Source: Specibacter cremeus
Lineage (GTDB): Bacteria; Actinomycetota; Actinomycetes; Actinomycetales; Micrococcaceae
Length of the DNA: 64,000 nt
Direction: 5' to 3'
Assembly (NCBI RefSeq): GCF_003946885.1
Contig: NZ_RWKQ01000003.1
Span: 27,194-91,193 of the forward strand
Shown: positions 17,405 to 24,656 of the stretch, in pieces
Layout: every line of letters starts with the position of its first letter
How positions within the stretch are numbered: the first letter of the stretch is position 1
Translations under genes and position numbers: made by a program
The notes under the pieces: generated by a model
Told to the model about the DNA's origin: nothing
Database searches by the model: none
The model's input: the letters and a program-made list of their open reading frames with translations, nothing else

Positions 17405-18082
17405 ATGAGCGCGCCGCAGCAGATCATCATGGTCCGGCACGGCCAGTCCGCGGCCAACATTGACCAGACGATCTACAACCGGGTGCCCGACTACCGCATC
17501 CCGTTGACCGCGCTGGGCCGGGAGCAGGTGGCTGCGGCCGGGGAGAACCTGCGCCGCCAGCTGGACGGGCGCAAGGTGTGCGTCTACGTCTCCCCGTACC
17601 TGCGCGCCTACCAGACACTCGAGGAACTGCGGCTCGGCGACCTCGTGGACCGGGTCATCGAGGAGCCGCGGCTGCGCGAGCAGGACTGGGCCAACTTCCA
17701 GGACCCGGCGGAGATCGCCGACCAGAAGGAGTTGCGCAACGCGTACGGACACTTCTTCTACCGGTTCCGGGACGGGGAGTCCGGATCGGACGTCTACGAC
17801 CGGGTCTCCTCCTTCATGGAGACGCTCTACCGGCACTGGGCCAAGCCCGGTTACGCCCCGAACACGCTGCTGGTCACGCACGGGCTGACCATGCGCTTGT
17901 TTTGCATGCGCTGGTTCCACTGGTCGGTGGAGTACTTCGAGTCGTTGAACAACCCGGGCAACGCCGAGATCCGCACGCTGGTCCGGCACGGCGACGCGTA
18001 CACGCTGGACACGTCCTTCGACCAGTGGGCACCGGCGGACCCGTCCAGCACCGTGCTGGACGCCCCCGAGCTGCGGTGGTGA
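17405..18082 (+). CDS. Histidine phosphatase family protein
   Basis: 225 residues. The phosphohistidine motif is IIMVRHGQSAANID at the N-terminus, YVSPYLRAYQTLEEL provides the second arginine, and LLVTHGLTMRLF the second catalytic histidine. The acid-base region is EPRLREQDWANFQDPAE. The layout is that of phosphoglycerate-mutase-like broad phosphatases. It is divergent from the CPBP protease and convergent with the DeoR regulator. Confidence 0.92.
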   Translation: MSAPQQIIMVRHGQSAANIDQTIYNRVPDYRIPLTALGREQVAAAGENLRRQLDGRKVCVYVSPYLRAYQTLEELRLGDLVDRVIEEPRLREQDWANFQDPAEIADQKELRNAYGHFFYRFRDGESGSDVYDRVSSFMETLYRHWAKPGYAPNTLLVTHGLTMRLFCMRWFHWSVEYFESLNNPGNAEIRTLVRHGDAYTLDTSFDQWAPADPSSTVLDAPELRW

Positions 18083-18106
18083 CGAGCCGCCACGGCCCGA
18101 CCGGAG

Positions 18107-18910
18107 TCAGGCGTCCGGGTAGGACGCCGCCGCAACGATGACCTCGGTGCCGGACTCTTCGAACGCGAGGCGCTGCTCGGCCGTGATCCCCGAATCGGTG
18201 ATGAGCCGCTGGAACCGGTACCCCTCCATGGTGGCGAACGCGCGCTTGCCGATCTTCGACGAATCGGCCAGCATGTACGCGTGCGCCGCCCGGCGGGCCA
18301 TGACCGAGTTGACGGCCGCCTCCCCCTCGTCGTTGATCGTGGGGCCCACACCGGGCTCGATCCCGTTCACGCCGATGAACGCGATGTCCAGGGCGACCTT
18401 CTGCAGGATCGTGTCCGTGTACGGGCCGACGAGCTCGTAGGAGCGGGCGTTGACGATGCCCCCGGTGACCATGATCTTGAAGTTCGGCCGCACGGCCAGC
18501 TGCACGGCGATGTTCAGCGCGTTCGTCACGACCGTGAGCGTGGGCCGGTTCGACGGTTCCATGAGGTCGGCGCGGGTGGCCAGCACCTGGGCCAGCGCCG
18601 TGCTCGTCGTGCCGCCGCACAGCCCGATCACGGCGCCCTTCGGGATGAGTTCGCTGGCGGCGTGGGCGATCGCCGTCTTCTCCACGGCCCGGTCATCGCG
18701 GTTGTACCGCCCGGGCAGGTCGTAGGAGACCGAGCCGGCGCTCGCCCCGCCGCGCGTCCGTGTGAGCAGCCGCTGGGCGGCCAACGAGTCCAGGTCGCGC
18801 CGGGCCGTGGCCGGGGACACGGCCAGTTTCGACACGATCGCCTCCACCTCGACCTGGCCGGCCTCGGCGAGCAGGTCCATGATGGCGGCCAGTCGTTCGG
18901 TCCGGTTCAT
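18107..18910 (-). CDS. DeoR/GlpR-family transcriptional regulator
   Basis: 267 residues: an N-terminal DeoR helix-turn-helix (RLAAIMDLLAEAGQ, then IVSKLAVSPATARRDLDSL), followed by the sugar-phosphate-sensing ISOCOT fold (VIGLCGGTTSTALAQ, TVVTNALNIAVQLA, DIAFIGVNGIEPG). The ATG at 18910 has GGAGG six bases upstream. It lies 66 bp downstream of the aldolase gene in the same direction, so it is probably the regulator of that operon, responding to a phosphorylated sugar intermediate. A perfect 12-bp tandem repeat sits directly in its leader. Confidence 0.92.
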   Translation of the reverse strand: MNRTERLAAIMDLLAEAGQVEVEAIVSKLAVSPATARRDLDSLAAQRLLTRTRGGASAGSVSYDLPGRYNRDDRAVEKTAIAHAASELIPKGAVIGLCGGTTSTALAQVLATRADLMEPSNRPTLTVVTNALNIAVQLAVRPNFKIMVTGGIVNARSYELVGPYTDTILQKVALDIAFIGVNGIEPGVGPTINDEGEAAVNSVMARRAAHAYMLADSSKIGKRAFATMEGYRFQRLITDSGITAEQRLAFEESGTEVIVAAASYPDA

Positions 18911-18924
18911 CCGCATCCTCCTTG

Positions 18925-18948
18925 CATAGGGTCCAGCATAGGGTCCAG
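18925..18948. repeat. Tandem 12-mer in front of the DeoR gene
   Basis: CATAGGGTCCAG occurs twice back to back, beginning 15 bp upstream of the regulator start codon. On the minus strand each unit holds CCTATG, a -10-like word, so it may be a duplicated promoter or operator element. Confidence 0.5.
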
Positions 18949-18976
18949 CGCTGCGATCGGCTGGTCGTGTGCCACG

Positions 18977-19846
18977 CTACCGGGCCGTCGCCGCCCCCGC
19001 GAACAGCCGCAACAGGCGGGCCGCCTCGGGGGCCAGCGCGGCACGCCCGGCGGCCAGGTATCTTCGGGAGTCCACCACGTCGGGGTGCGCGTCGAGGTAC
19101 TCGCGCACGGCGCGCGTGAAAAACCCGTTCAGGTGCGTGGAGACGTTGATCTTGCGCATCCCGGCGGCAATGGCCGCCACGAGCACGGCGTCGGACACGC
19201 CCGAGGACCCGTGCAGCACCAGCGGCACCTCCAGCGCGTCCTTCAACTCCGCGATGCGTTCCAGATTCAGCGACGCGCTGCGTTCGGTCATGGCATGCGA
19301 AGAGCCGACGGCGACGGCCAGCGCGTCCACGCCGGTCGCCTCGACGAACGCGGCGGCCTCGCCGGGGTCGGTGAGGACGCCGGGCGCATGGGCGCCGTCC
19401 TTGCCGCCGACCTTGCCCAGTTCCGCCTCGACGTACACGCCGCGGGCGTGCCCGTACCCGGCCACCCGGCGCGTGGCCGCCACGTTGTCCGCGTACTCGA
19501 GGTGGGCGCCGTCGAACATGATGGAGCCGAACCCGAGGTCGACCGCCTGGCGGGCCAGCGCCTCGTCCTCGGCGTGGTCCAAGTGCACGGCCACCGGCAC
19601 GGTCGCCGTGCGGGCGGCGGCCAGCGTCGCGGCGGCGACGGGTTCCAGGCCGCCATGGTACCTGGCGCAGTTTTCCGAGATCTGCAGGATGACCGGGAGC
19701 CCTGCGGCCTCGGCGCCGGCGATCAGACCCTCGATGGTCTCCAGGTGGATGACGTTGAACGCGCCCAGGCCGGTGCCCGCGGCGGCGGCCGCATCCATCA
19801 GGGCCCGCGTGTTGGTCAGGCCGTTCGTCACATTCGTGTTGGTCAA
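18977..19846 (-). CDS. Class II ketose-bisphosphate aldolase
   Basis: 289 residues. Zinc-site motifs of class II aldolases are present: VAVHLDHAEDEALA, the EAELGKVGG loop, LVLHGSSGVSD and MRKINVSTHLN. Position in an operon with a PfkB-type kinase and an AgaS-like isomerase suggests tagatose-1,6-bisphosphate or fructose-1,6-bisphosphate as substrate (GatY/KbaY/FbaA-like), giving dihydroxyacetone phosphate and glyceraldehyde 3-phosphate. Its ATG overlaps the kinase stop by 4 bases. The exact sugar is inferred. Confidence 0.9.
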   Translation of the reverse strand: MTNTNVTNGLTNTRALMDAAAAAGTGLGAFNVIHLETIEGLIAGAEAAGLPVILQISENCARYHGGLEPVAAATLAAARTATVPVAVHLDHAEDEALARQAVDLGFGSIMFDGAHLEYADNVAATRRVAGYGHARGVYVEAELGKVGGKDGAHAPGVLTDPGEAAAFVEATGVDALAVAVGSSHAMTERSASLNLERIAELKDALEVPLVLHGSSGVSDAVLVAAIAAGMRKINVSTHLNGFFTRAVREYLDAHPDVVDSRRYLAAGRAALAPEAARLLRLFAGAATAR

Positions 19847-20817
19847 GGCAGTGGTCCTTGCTGGTCGGCGAAGCGGTGTTCGGTGATGGTGAGTTGGTCG
19901 GCCAGCTCGGCGTGCCGGTCGGAGATTTCCCCGGCCCCGGGGGCGAGCACGGCGGCGGCGCTCCAGGCGGTGGCCCGGCGCACCAGCTCGACGAGGTCGG
20001 TTTCGCCGTGGGCGAGGGCGACGGCGGCCGCGCTCACCGCGGCGTCTCCCGCACCGGTGGGGTTGCCGGCCAGCGGCGCTGGCAGCTTGGCCTGCACGTA
20101 CGTGCCGGGGCGGGCGGCGTCGAAGCCGAGCATGCCGTCCGCCCCGACGCTGACGAGCACGCGCCGGGCGCCCAGGGCCAGCAGCTTGCCGGCCGCGGCC
20201 ACCAGATCCGTCTCCCCCATGGCGTCGCGCAGCTCGTGGTTGTTGGGCTTGAGCAGGTCGGCGCCGGCGCGAGCGGCGGCCAGGATGCCGGGCCCGGACG
20301 TGTCAATGATGGCGGGCACGCCGGCGCCGTGGGCGAGCGTCACGAGCGCCGGGTAGAAGTCGGCCGGCGCCCCGTCGGGCAGCGAGCCGGCGCCGACGAG
20401 CACGCCGGCGCCCTGCAGCCGGTCGACGACGGCGGCGGCCAGCGCCTGCCAGTCGGCGGGCGCAAGCGCCGGGCCGCGTTCGTTGAAGATGCTGGTCAAT
20501 CCGGAGACCGTGTCGACCAGGGCGATGGTGCGCCGGGTCGGCGCCGCGACGTCGACGAGCGTGTGCGGGATGCCGGCGGCGGCCAGGTCGGCACGCAGCT
20601 GCCCGCCGGTGTCGCCGCCGGCCGTGGCGATGGCCCGGGTGGCGAAACCCTGCCGGTGCGCCACGCGGGACACGTTCACGCCCTTGCCGCCGGCCCGCAC
20701 CAGCGGCGCGTCGACCCGGTGCGAGCCGCCCGGGTCGATGCCGGCCACGGTGTACGTGAGGTCGAGCGCCGGGTTCGCGGTGACCGTCAGGACGACGGGT
20801 TCGCGTTCCTCAGCCAA
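19843..20817 (-). CDS. 1-phosphofructokinase-family hexose kinase (PfkB fold)
   Basis: A 324-residue ribokinase-fold enzyme. It opens with the FruK/LacC-type signature LTVTANPALDLTYTV, has VRAGGKGVNVSRVAHRQG for substrate binding, and ends with the anion-hole motif NPTGAGDAAVSAAAVAL. In this operon it probably phosphorylates tagatose 6-phosphate or fructose 1-/6-phosphate to feed the aldolase. It overlaps the aldolase gene (ATGA) downstream and the ROK gene (8 bp) upstream. Confidence 0.92.
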   Translation of the reverse strand: MAEEREPVVLTVTANPALDLTYTVAGIDPGGSHRVDAPLVRAGGKGVNVSRVAHRQGFATRAIATAGGDTGGQLRADLAAAGIPHTLVDVAAPTRRTIALVDTVSGLTSIFNERGPALAPADWQALAAAVVDRLQGAGVLVGAGSLPDGAPADFYPALVTLAHGAGVPAIIDTSGPGILAAARAGADLLKPNNHELRDAMGETDLVAAAGKLLALGARRVLVSVGADGMLGFDAARPGTYVQAKLPAPLAGNPTGAGDAAVSAAAVALAHGETDLVELVRRATAWSAAAVLAPGAGEISDRHAELADQLTITEHRFADQQGPLP

Positions 20818-21775
20818 CGGGCACCCCCGCCAGCAGGTCCCGGGCCTTCAGGGCCGAGCCGATGAGTCCGGCGTTCTCGCCGAGGGCCGCGTGCACGAAC
20901 TGCGGGCGGCGGTGGAACGTGAGCAGCTCATCAACCCGCGCGGCCAGCGGCTCGAACAGCGCCGCGCCGGCCATGGACAGTCCGCCGCCGAGCACCACGG
21001 TCTCCGTGCCCAGCATGGACACGCACTGGGCCACATTGAACGCCAGCGCGTCGACGGCCTCGCGCCATACGCGCGCCGCCGCGCCGTCGTTCTTCCGCGC
21101 CAGCTCCAGCACCGCCTTCGCGCCGTCGACGACGGTCCCGGTGGCGGCGGTGTAGCGGCGGGCGATCGCGCCGGCGGAGGCGAGGGATTCGAGGATGGCC
21201 AGCGTTCCGTCCGGGGCGGGGACCAGGGCGTGGCCGATCTCCCCGGCGAACCCGCCGCCACGCACGCGCCGGCCGTCGCACAGCACGGCCCCGGCGATGC
21301 CGGTCCCGATCACAAGGACCAGGACGTCGGTGCGTCCGGCGGCGGCGCCGATGCGGAACTCCGCCTCCCCGGCCATGGCGACGTCGTGGCCGAACGCGAC
21401 CGGCAGCCCGACCAGCCCGGTGAGCCGGTCCCGGAACGGGTAGTCGCGCCAGCCGAGGTTGGCCGAGTAGACGCCCGTCCCGGTCTCCTCGTCGACGATG
21501 CCGGGCACGGTGACGCCGACGGCCGCGATGGCGGCGTCCGGATGGGCGGCCCGGTAGGCGGCGGTGAGCTCGGCGATGCGCGCCGTGACGGTGTCGCCGG
21601 TGTTCGGCCCGTCCAGCGGGGTGCGGTGGCGTTGGAGGTCGCGCACGTCGGTGTCCCGGCCCTTCGGTGAGCCGTCGAGCGGGCCGGCGACCAGGCCGAC
21701 CTTCATGTCGGTGCCGCCCACGTCGAAGGCGAGCACGGTCTCAGGGGCTGGCGCCGCCGGGTGCGGTGTGGTCAT
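20810..21775 (-). CDS. ROK-family sugar kinase lacking the zinc-cysteine motif
   Basis: 321 residues with the ATP phosphate motif VLAFDVGGTDMKVGLV and the adenosine-side GTETVVLGGGLSMAG. The catalytic Asp region is VAFGHDVAMAGEAE. In ordinary ROK proteins the segment after GEIGH holds a CxCGxxGCxE zinc site; here it reads GHALVPAPDGTLAILES, so the histidine and final glutamate remain but all cysteines are gone. The protein is therefore a divergent ROK kinase, likely for glucose, N-acetyl-hexosamine or another sugar. It lies 10 bp downstream of the SIS gene. Confidence 0.88.
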   Translation of the reverse strand: MTTPHPAAPAPETVLAFDVGGTDMKVGLVAGPLDGSPKGRDTDVRDLQRHRTPLDGPNTGDTVTARIAELTAAYRAAHPDAAIAAVGVTVPGIVDEETGTGVYSANLGWRDYPFRDRLTGLVGLPVAFGHDVAMAGEAEFRIGAAAGRTDVLVLVIGTGIAGAVLCDGRRVRGGGFAGEIGHALVPAPDGTLAILESLASAGAIARRYTAATGTVVDGAKAVLELARKNDGAAARVWREAVDALAFNVAQCVSMLGTETVVLGGGLSMAGAALFEPLAARVDELLTFHRRPQFVHAALGENAGLIGSALKARDLLAGVPVG

Positions 21776-21785
21776 GCGAGGCTCC

Positions 21786-22691
21786 CTATTGGTCCAGGAT
21801 CACCGATCGGGTCAGGTTGCGCGGCAGGTCCGGGTCCAGGCCGCGGGCGCGGGCGCGCTCGAGCGTGACACGGTGGACGCGGGCCAGTTCGGCCAGCGGG
21901 TGCTTGCCAGTGTTAATGTACAGCGCCCCGGTGACGGCCACGTCGGCGTCCAGCCCGGCGGGCTGCTCGCCGAACATCCAGGTGACGCGGTTCGGGGCGG
22001 CGATGGAGATCGGGCCGTGCCGGTATTCCTTCGCCGGGTACGACTCGGTCCAGCCCTGCACGGCCTCGCGCATCTTCAACCCGGCCTCGTGGGCCAGCCC
22101 GACCGTCCAGTTGTGGCCCAGGAACGTGAACTGCTCGGCGTCGATGAGTTCCTGCCCGACGGGGGCCGTGACGGCGGTCTTCGCGTCCTCGACGGCCTGG
22201 GCCAGGTCCATGCCGACGCTCGTGAGCAGGTAGGCCAGCGCCGTCGTGGCGAAGCGGGTCTGCACCACGGACTGTTCGTCGGCGTAGGGAAGTTCGACGA
22301 CGGCGTCGGCCAACGTCATGATCGGCGAGGTGGTGTCGCCCACGAGGGCGACGGTGCGCACGGCACCCTTCAGCTCGGCCAGGATCTCGAGCACTTCGGT
22401 GGTGGTGCCCGAGCGGGTGATGGCCACGACGGCGTCGTAGCCGCGGTTCTTGCCGAGGAACGCCTCGGAGGCGGCGAACGCGTCGGTGACGCCCTTGCCG
22501 GCGGACTCGCGCGCGGCCGCGTAGCTTTGGGCCATGAACCAGGACGTCCCGCAGCCGATGACGGCCACGCGGGCGCCGTCGGCCGGGAGCAGGTGCTCCG
22601 CCGTGCTCTGGGCGATGGCGCGGGCCCAGGCCTCGGGCTGGCTGGTCAGTTCGGCGTCCATGTGGGCGCCGAGGGTGGTGGTTTCGCTCAT
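21786..22691 (-). CDS. SIS-domain sugar isomerase/deaminase (AgaS-like)
   Basis: 301 residues with two SIS domains as in the C-terminal half of GlmS. Domain 1 has VAVIGCGTSWFMAQSYAAA and VAITRSGTTTEVLEIL (the SxS/T phosphate-binding loop); domain 2 has FLGHNWTVGLAHEAGLKMRE and the catalytic-lid segment YPAKEYRHGP. Family members deaminate or isomerise hexosamine 6-phosphates (AgaS) or deglycate amino acids (FrlB). As first gene of the operon with ROK, PfkB and aldolase it fits galactosamine- or related amino-sugar-phosphate catabolism. A -10 (TATGAT) inside a dyad lies upstream. Confidence 0.9.
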   Translation of the reverse strand: MSETTTLGAHMDAELTSQPEAWARAIAQSTAEHLLPADGARVAVIGCGTSWFMAQSYAAARESAGKGVTDAFAASEAFLGKNRGYDAVVAITRSGTTTEVLEILAELKGAVRTVALVGDTTSPIMTLADAVVELPYADEQSVVQTRFATTALAYLLTSVGMDLAQAVEDAKTAVTAPVGQELIDAEQFTFLGHNWTVGLAHEAGLKMREAVQGWTESYPAKEYRHGPISIAAPNRVTWMFGEQPAGLDADVAVTGALYINTGKHPLAELARVHRVTLERARARGLDPDLPRNLTRSVILDQ

Positions 22692-22757
22692 GCTGGGGGC
22701 ACTCCTTGGGGCGGGGCGCGCCGCGTGGGGAGGCGGCGCGGGATTGACGGGCTACTT

Positions 22758-22783
22758 GATCACATCATAGCATCAGGATGATC
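22758..22783 (-). promoter_or_regulatory. Candidate operator/-10 of the amino-sugar operon
   Basis: Inverted half-sites GATCA (22758-22762) and TGATC (22779-22783) flank a TATGAT hexamer on the minus strand (22764-22769). The region is AT-rich against a GC-rich background and 67-92 bp upstream of the SIS start. A repressor such as the DeoR protein at 18107-18910 could bind here. No strong -35 word is visible. Confidence 0.5.
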
Positions 22784-22978
22784 GAAATACATGGTTAAAC
22801 GTCATCTTCAATCATTGACTTTGGGTGCGTCCGTGCCCCGCGCGTCCGGTTTGCGCGAGTTCGGGCCTGGCCCGCTTGGCCGAGGCTGGGCGGCACTGAA
22901 CAAGCGGCCCGGGCCCGAGTATGCGGCCTCCCGATCGACAAATGGCTATCCATGCAAGCGCCAGTGCGCTGAGCCCAA

Positions 22979-23055
22979 CCCTTCTGCGCATCGTTCGAGG
23001 CGGAATGTTGCGCAGAAGGGCCTCCTGCGCAACATTAGATCCGCAATCGTGCGCA
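22979..23055. repeat. Cluster of four TGCGCA sites with alternative hairpins
   Basis: The region between the SIS operon and the XRE gene (22692-23102) has no gene. It contains TGCGCA at 22985, 23009, 23026 and 23050. A perfect 12-base inverted repeat CCCTTCTGCGCA / TGCGCAGAAGGG spans 22979-23020, and a second perfect 9-base one TGTTGCGCA / TGCGCAACA spans 23006-23034; they share the middle site, so only one hairpin can form at a time. The same hexamer recurs at the XRE promoter. Confidence 0.6.
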
Positions 23056-23102
23056 GAACGGTTGGCGTAACTGTGGGCGCTGCGGCCACCCCATCACCTT
23101 CA

Positions 23103-23693
23103 TCACGTCTGTGGAGCGTCGTCCTGGGCGTGCAGGTGGGCACGCTCCCCGTCGTGGTCGAAGATGGTGAGGATCTCCACGGGTCCGTTATGGGCGCCGA
23201 TGGCGTGCGGAACCATGGTCGAGAACTCGGCCGCGTCGCCTGCTTGGATCAGGACGGTTCGCTCACCCAGTCGCAGGCGGGCCGTGCCGGACAGCACGGC
23301 GAACCACTCGCGGCCGGGGTGCACGCTCCGGTGCTCCGGGCCGGCGGGCCGTTCGGCGGTGATGCGCATCTTCGCCACCGTCGCACCATGGAGCGTGTCC
23401 TCGCGGGACAGGAGCCAGGTGGTCAGCCCCGGCGTGTGTTGGGGCTGAGGCCGGATGACCACGTCCTCGTCTTCGGTGGACTCGACGAGTTGGTCGAGCG
23501 TGGTGCCAAGCGCCCTCGCGATGGGGACCAGCTGGTCGAGGGCGATCCTACGGTGCCCGGTCTCGATGCGGCTCAGGGTGGACGGGCTGAGGTAACAGCG
23601 CCCGGCGAGGGCATCCAGGGACCAGCCGCGGGTCAAGCGCAGGGCACGGATGCGTTGGCGGATCACGCCATCCAACGGAACTTCTTGCGTCAT
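23103..23693 (-). CDS. XRE-family regulator with C-terminal cupin
   Basis: 196 residues. Residues about 10-65 form an XRE helix-turn-helix (RIRALRLTRGWSLDALAGR, then YLSPSTLSRIETGHRRIALDQL). Residues about 110-185 form a cupin barrel (EHRSVHPGREWFAVLSGTA, AEFSTMVPHAIGAH). The fusion is common for regulators that sense small molecules or metal through the cupin. The ATG at 23693 overlaps a TGCGCA site. It is divergently transcribed from the methyltransferase-oxidoreductase pair, which it probably controls together with itself. Confidence 0.9.
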   Translation of the reverse strand: MTQEVPLDGVIRQRIRALRLTRGWSLDALAGRCYLSPSTLSRIETGHRRIALDQLVPIARALGTTLDQLVESTEDEDVVIRPQPQHTPGLTTWLLSREDTLHGATVAKMRITAERPAGPEHRSVHPGREWFAVLSGTARLRLGERTVLIQAGDAAEFSTMVPHAIGAHNGPVEILTIFDHDGERAHLHAQDDAPQT

Positions 23694-23719
23694 GCGCAAT
23701 ACTGTATGCCATTTGCGCA
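23693..23719. promoter_or_regulatory. Paired TGCGCA operator between divergent genes
   Basis: TGCGCA at 23693-23698 and 23714-23719 are 21 bp apart, two helical turns, on either side of the near-palindrome ATACTGTAT. They lie in the 48-bp gap between the XRE start and the methyltransferase start, the natural place for an autoregulatory operator. The first site covers the regulator start codon. Confidence 0.6.
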
Positions 23720-23741
23720 GAATGTGTTTAGCCTGGAAGGC

Positions 23742-24656
23742 ATGACACAACACTCCCACCGCCACGCCGGCGGATCCTCACACGAGCACTCGCAGCACCA
23801 CGAATCCGGGCTGGCGGACCTGCTGGACCTGGATGCCGCGATGTTCGGCTCCCACCTGGAGGGGGTGACCACCTGGGCACGGCAGCACGCTCCGGAGACT
23901 CCGCGCACCGTCGTCGACGTCGGGGCCGGGACGGGCAGCTGGAGCCTGGCGCTGGCGCGGCGCTTCCCGGCGGCCGGCGTCGTCGCGATCGACAAATCGC
24001 CGGCGATGCTCGACCGGGTCCGGGCGGCGGCACTCGGGCAGGGACTGGCGGACCGGGTGGACACCGTACACGCCGACTTGGACGACTCCTGGCCGGCGGT
24101 CGGTGCGGCGGACATCGCGTGGGCGGCCTCCTCCTTGCATGAGGTCGCCGACCCGGACAGGGTGCTGAGGGACATCCGCACCGCCCTGGCACCCGGCGGC
24201 CTGCTGGTGGTCGTCGAGTTGGACACCCTGCCGCGCTTCCTGCCCGACGACGTCGGACTGGGCCGGCCCGGCCTGGAGGCGCGCTGCCATGAGGCCCTGG
24301 CGCGGGCGGGCTGGAACGCGCACCCGGACTGGCGGGGCCCCATGGAGCGGGCCGGCTTCGAGATCATCGAGCAGCGCCGCTTCGCCGTCGAGGCGCGTCC
24401 GGATCCGCTGGTCGCCGAACGCTACGCGCGGGCCTACCTGGGCCGCATTCGCCACGCCCTCGACGGCCGGTTGGCCGCCGAGGACCTGAGCACCCTGGAC
24501 CACCTCCTCGCGGGCGAGGACCCCGGTGCCCTGCTACGCCGCGGGGACCTGGCGGTGAGTGCCAGCCGGACCGCCTGGGCGGCCCGGCAACAATCAACAT
24601 CCCACCGGGGCCGACGCGGCCGCAGGGATCGGCTCGATGAAGGAGACACTCCATGA
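23742..24656 (+). CDS. SAM-dependent methyltransferase with His-rich N-terminus
   Basis: 304 residues. The first 22 residues hold seven histidines (MTQHSHRHAGG and SSHEHSQHHES), a potential metal-binding tail. The class I methyltransferase core follows: VVDVGAGTGSWSLALA (motif I, about residues 55-70), VVAIDKSPAMLDRV (acidic ribose ligand) and ADIAWAASSLHEVADP. A C-terminal region of about 80 residues may form a lid. The start is the ATG after TGGAAGGC; spacing is short, so a leaderless mRNA is possible. The stop overlaps the next start (ATGA), coupling it to the thiol oxidoreductase. Substrate unknown; a thiol or small metabolite is inferred from the partner. Confidence 0.85.
   Translation: MTQHSHRHAGGSSHEHSQHHESGLADLLDLDAAMFGSHLEGVTTWARQHAPETPRTVVDVGAGTGSWSLALARRFPAAGVVAIDKSPAMLDRVRAAALGQGLADRVDTVHADLDDSWPAVGAADIAWAASSLHEVADPDRVLRDIRTALAPGGLLVVVELDTLPRFLPDDVGLGRPGLEARCHEALARAGWNAHPDWRGPMERAGFEIIEQRRFAVEARPDPLVAERYARAYLGRIRHALDGRLAAEDLSTLDHLLAGEDPGALLRRGDLAVSASRTAWAARQQSTSHRGRRGRRDRLDEGDTP

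Noticed and set aside
22979..23020. Rho-independent terminator after the XRE gene
   Set aside because: The hairpin is perfect but lacks a T-run on either strand and shares its arm with another dyad made of TGCGCA sites, so an operator cluster is more likely.
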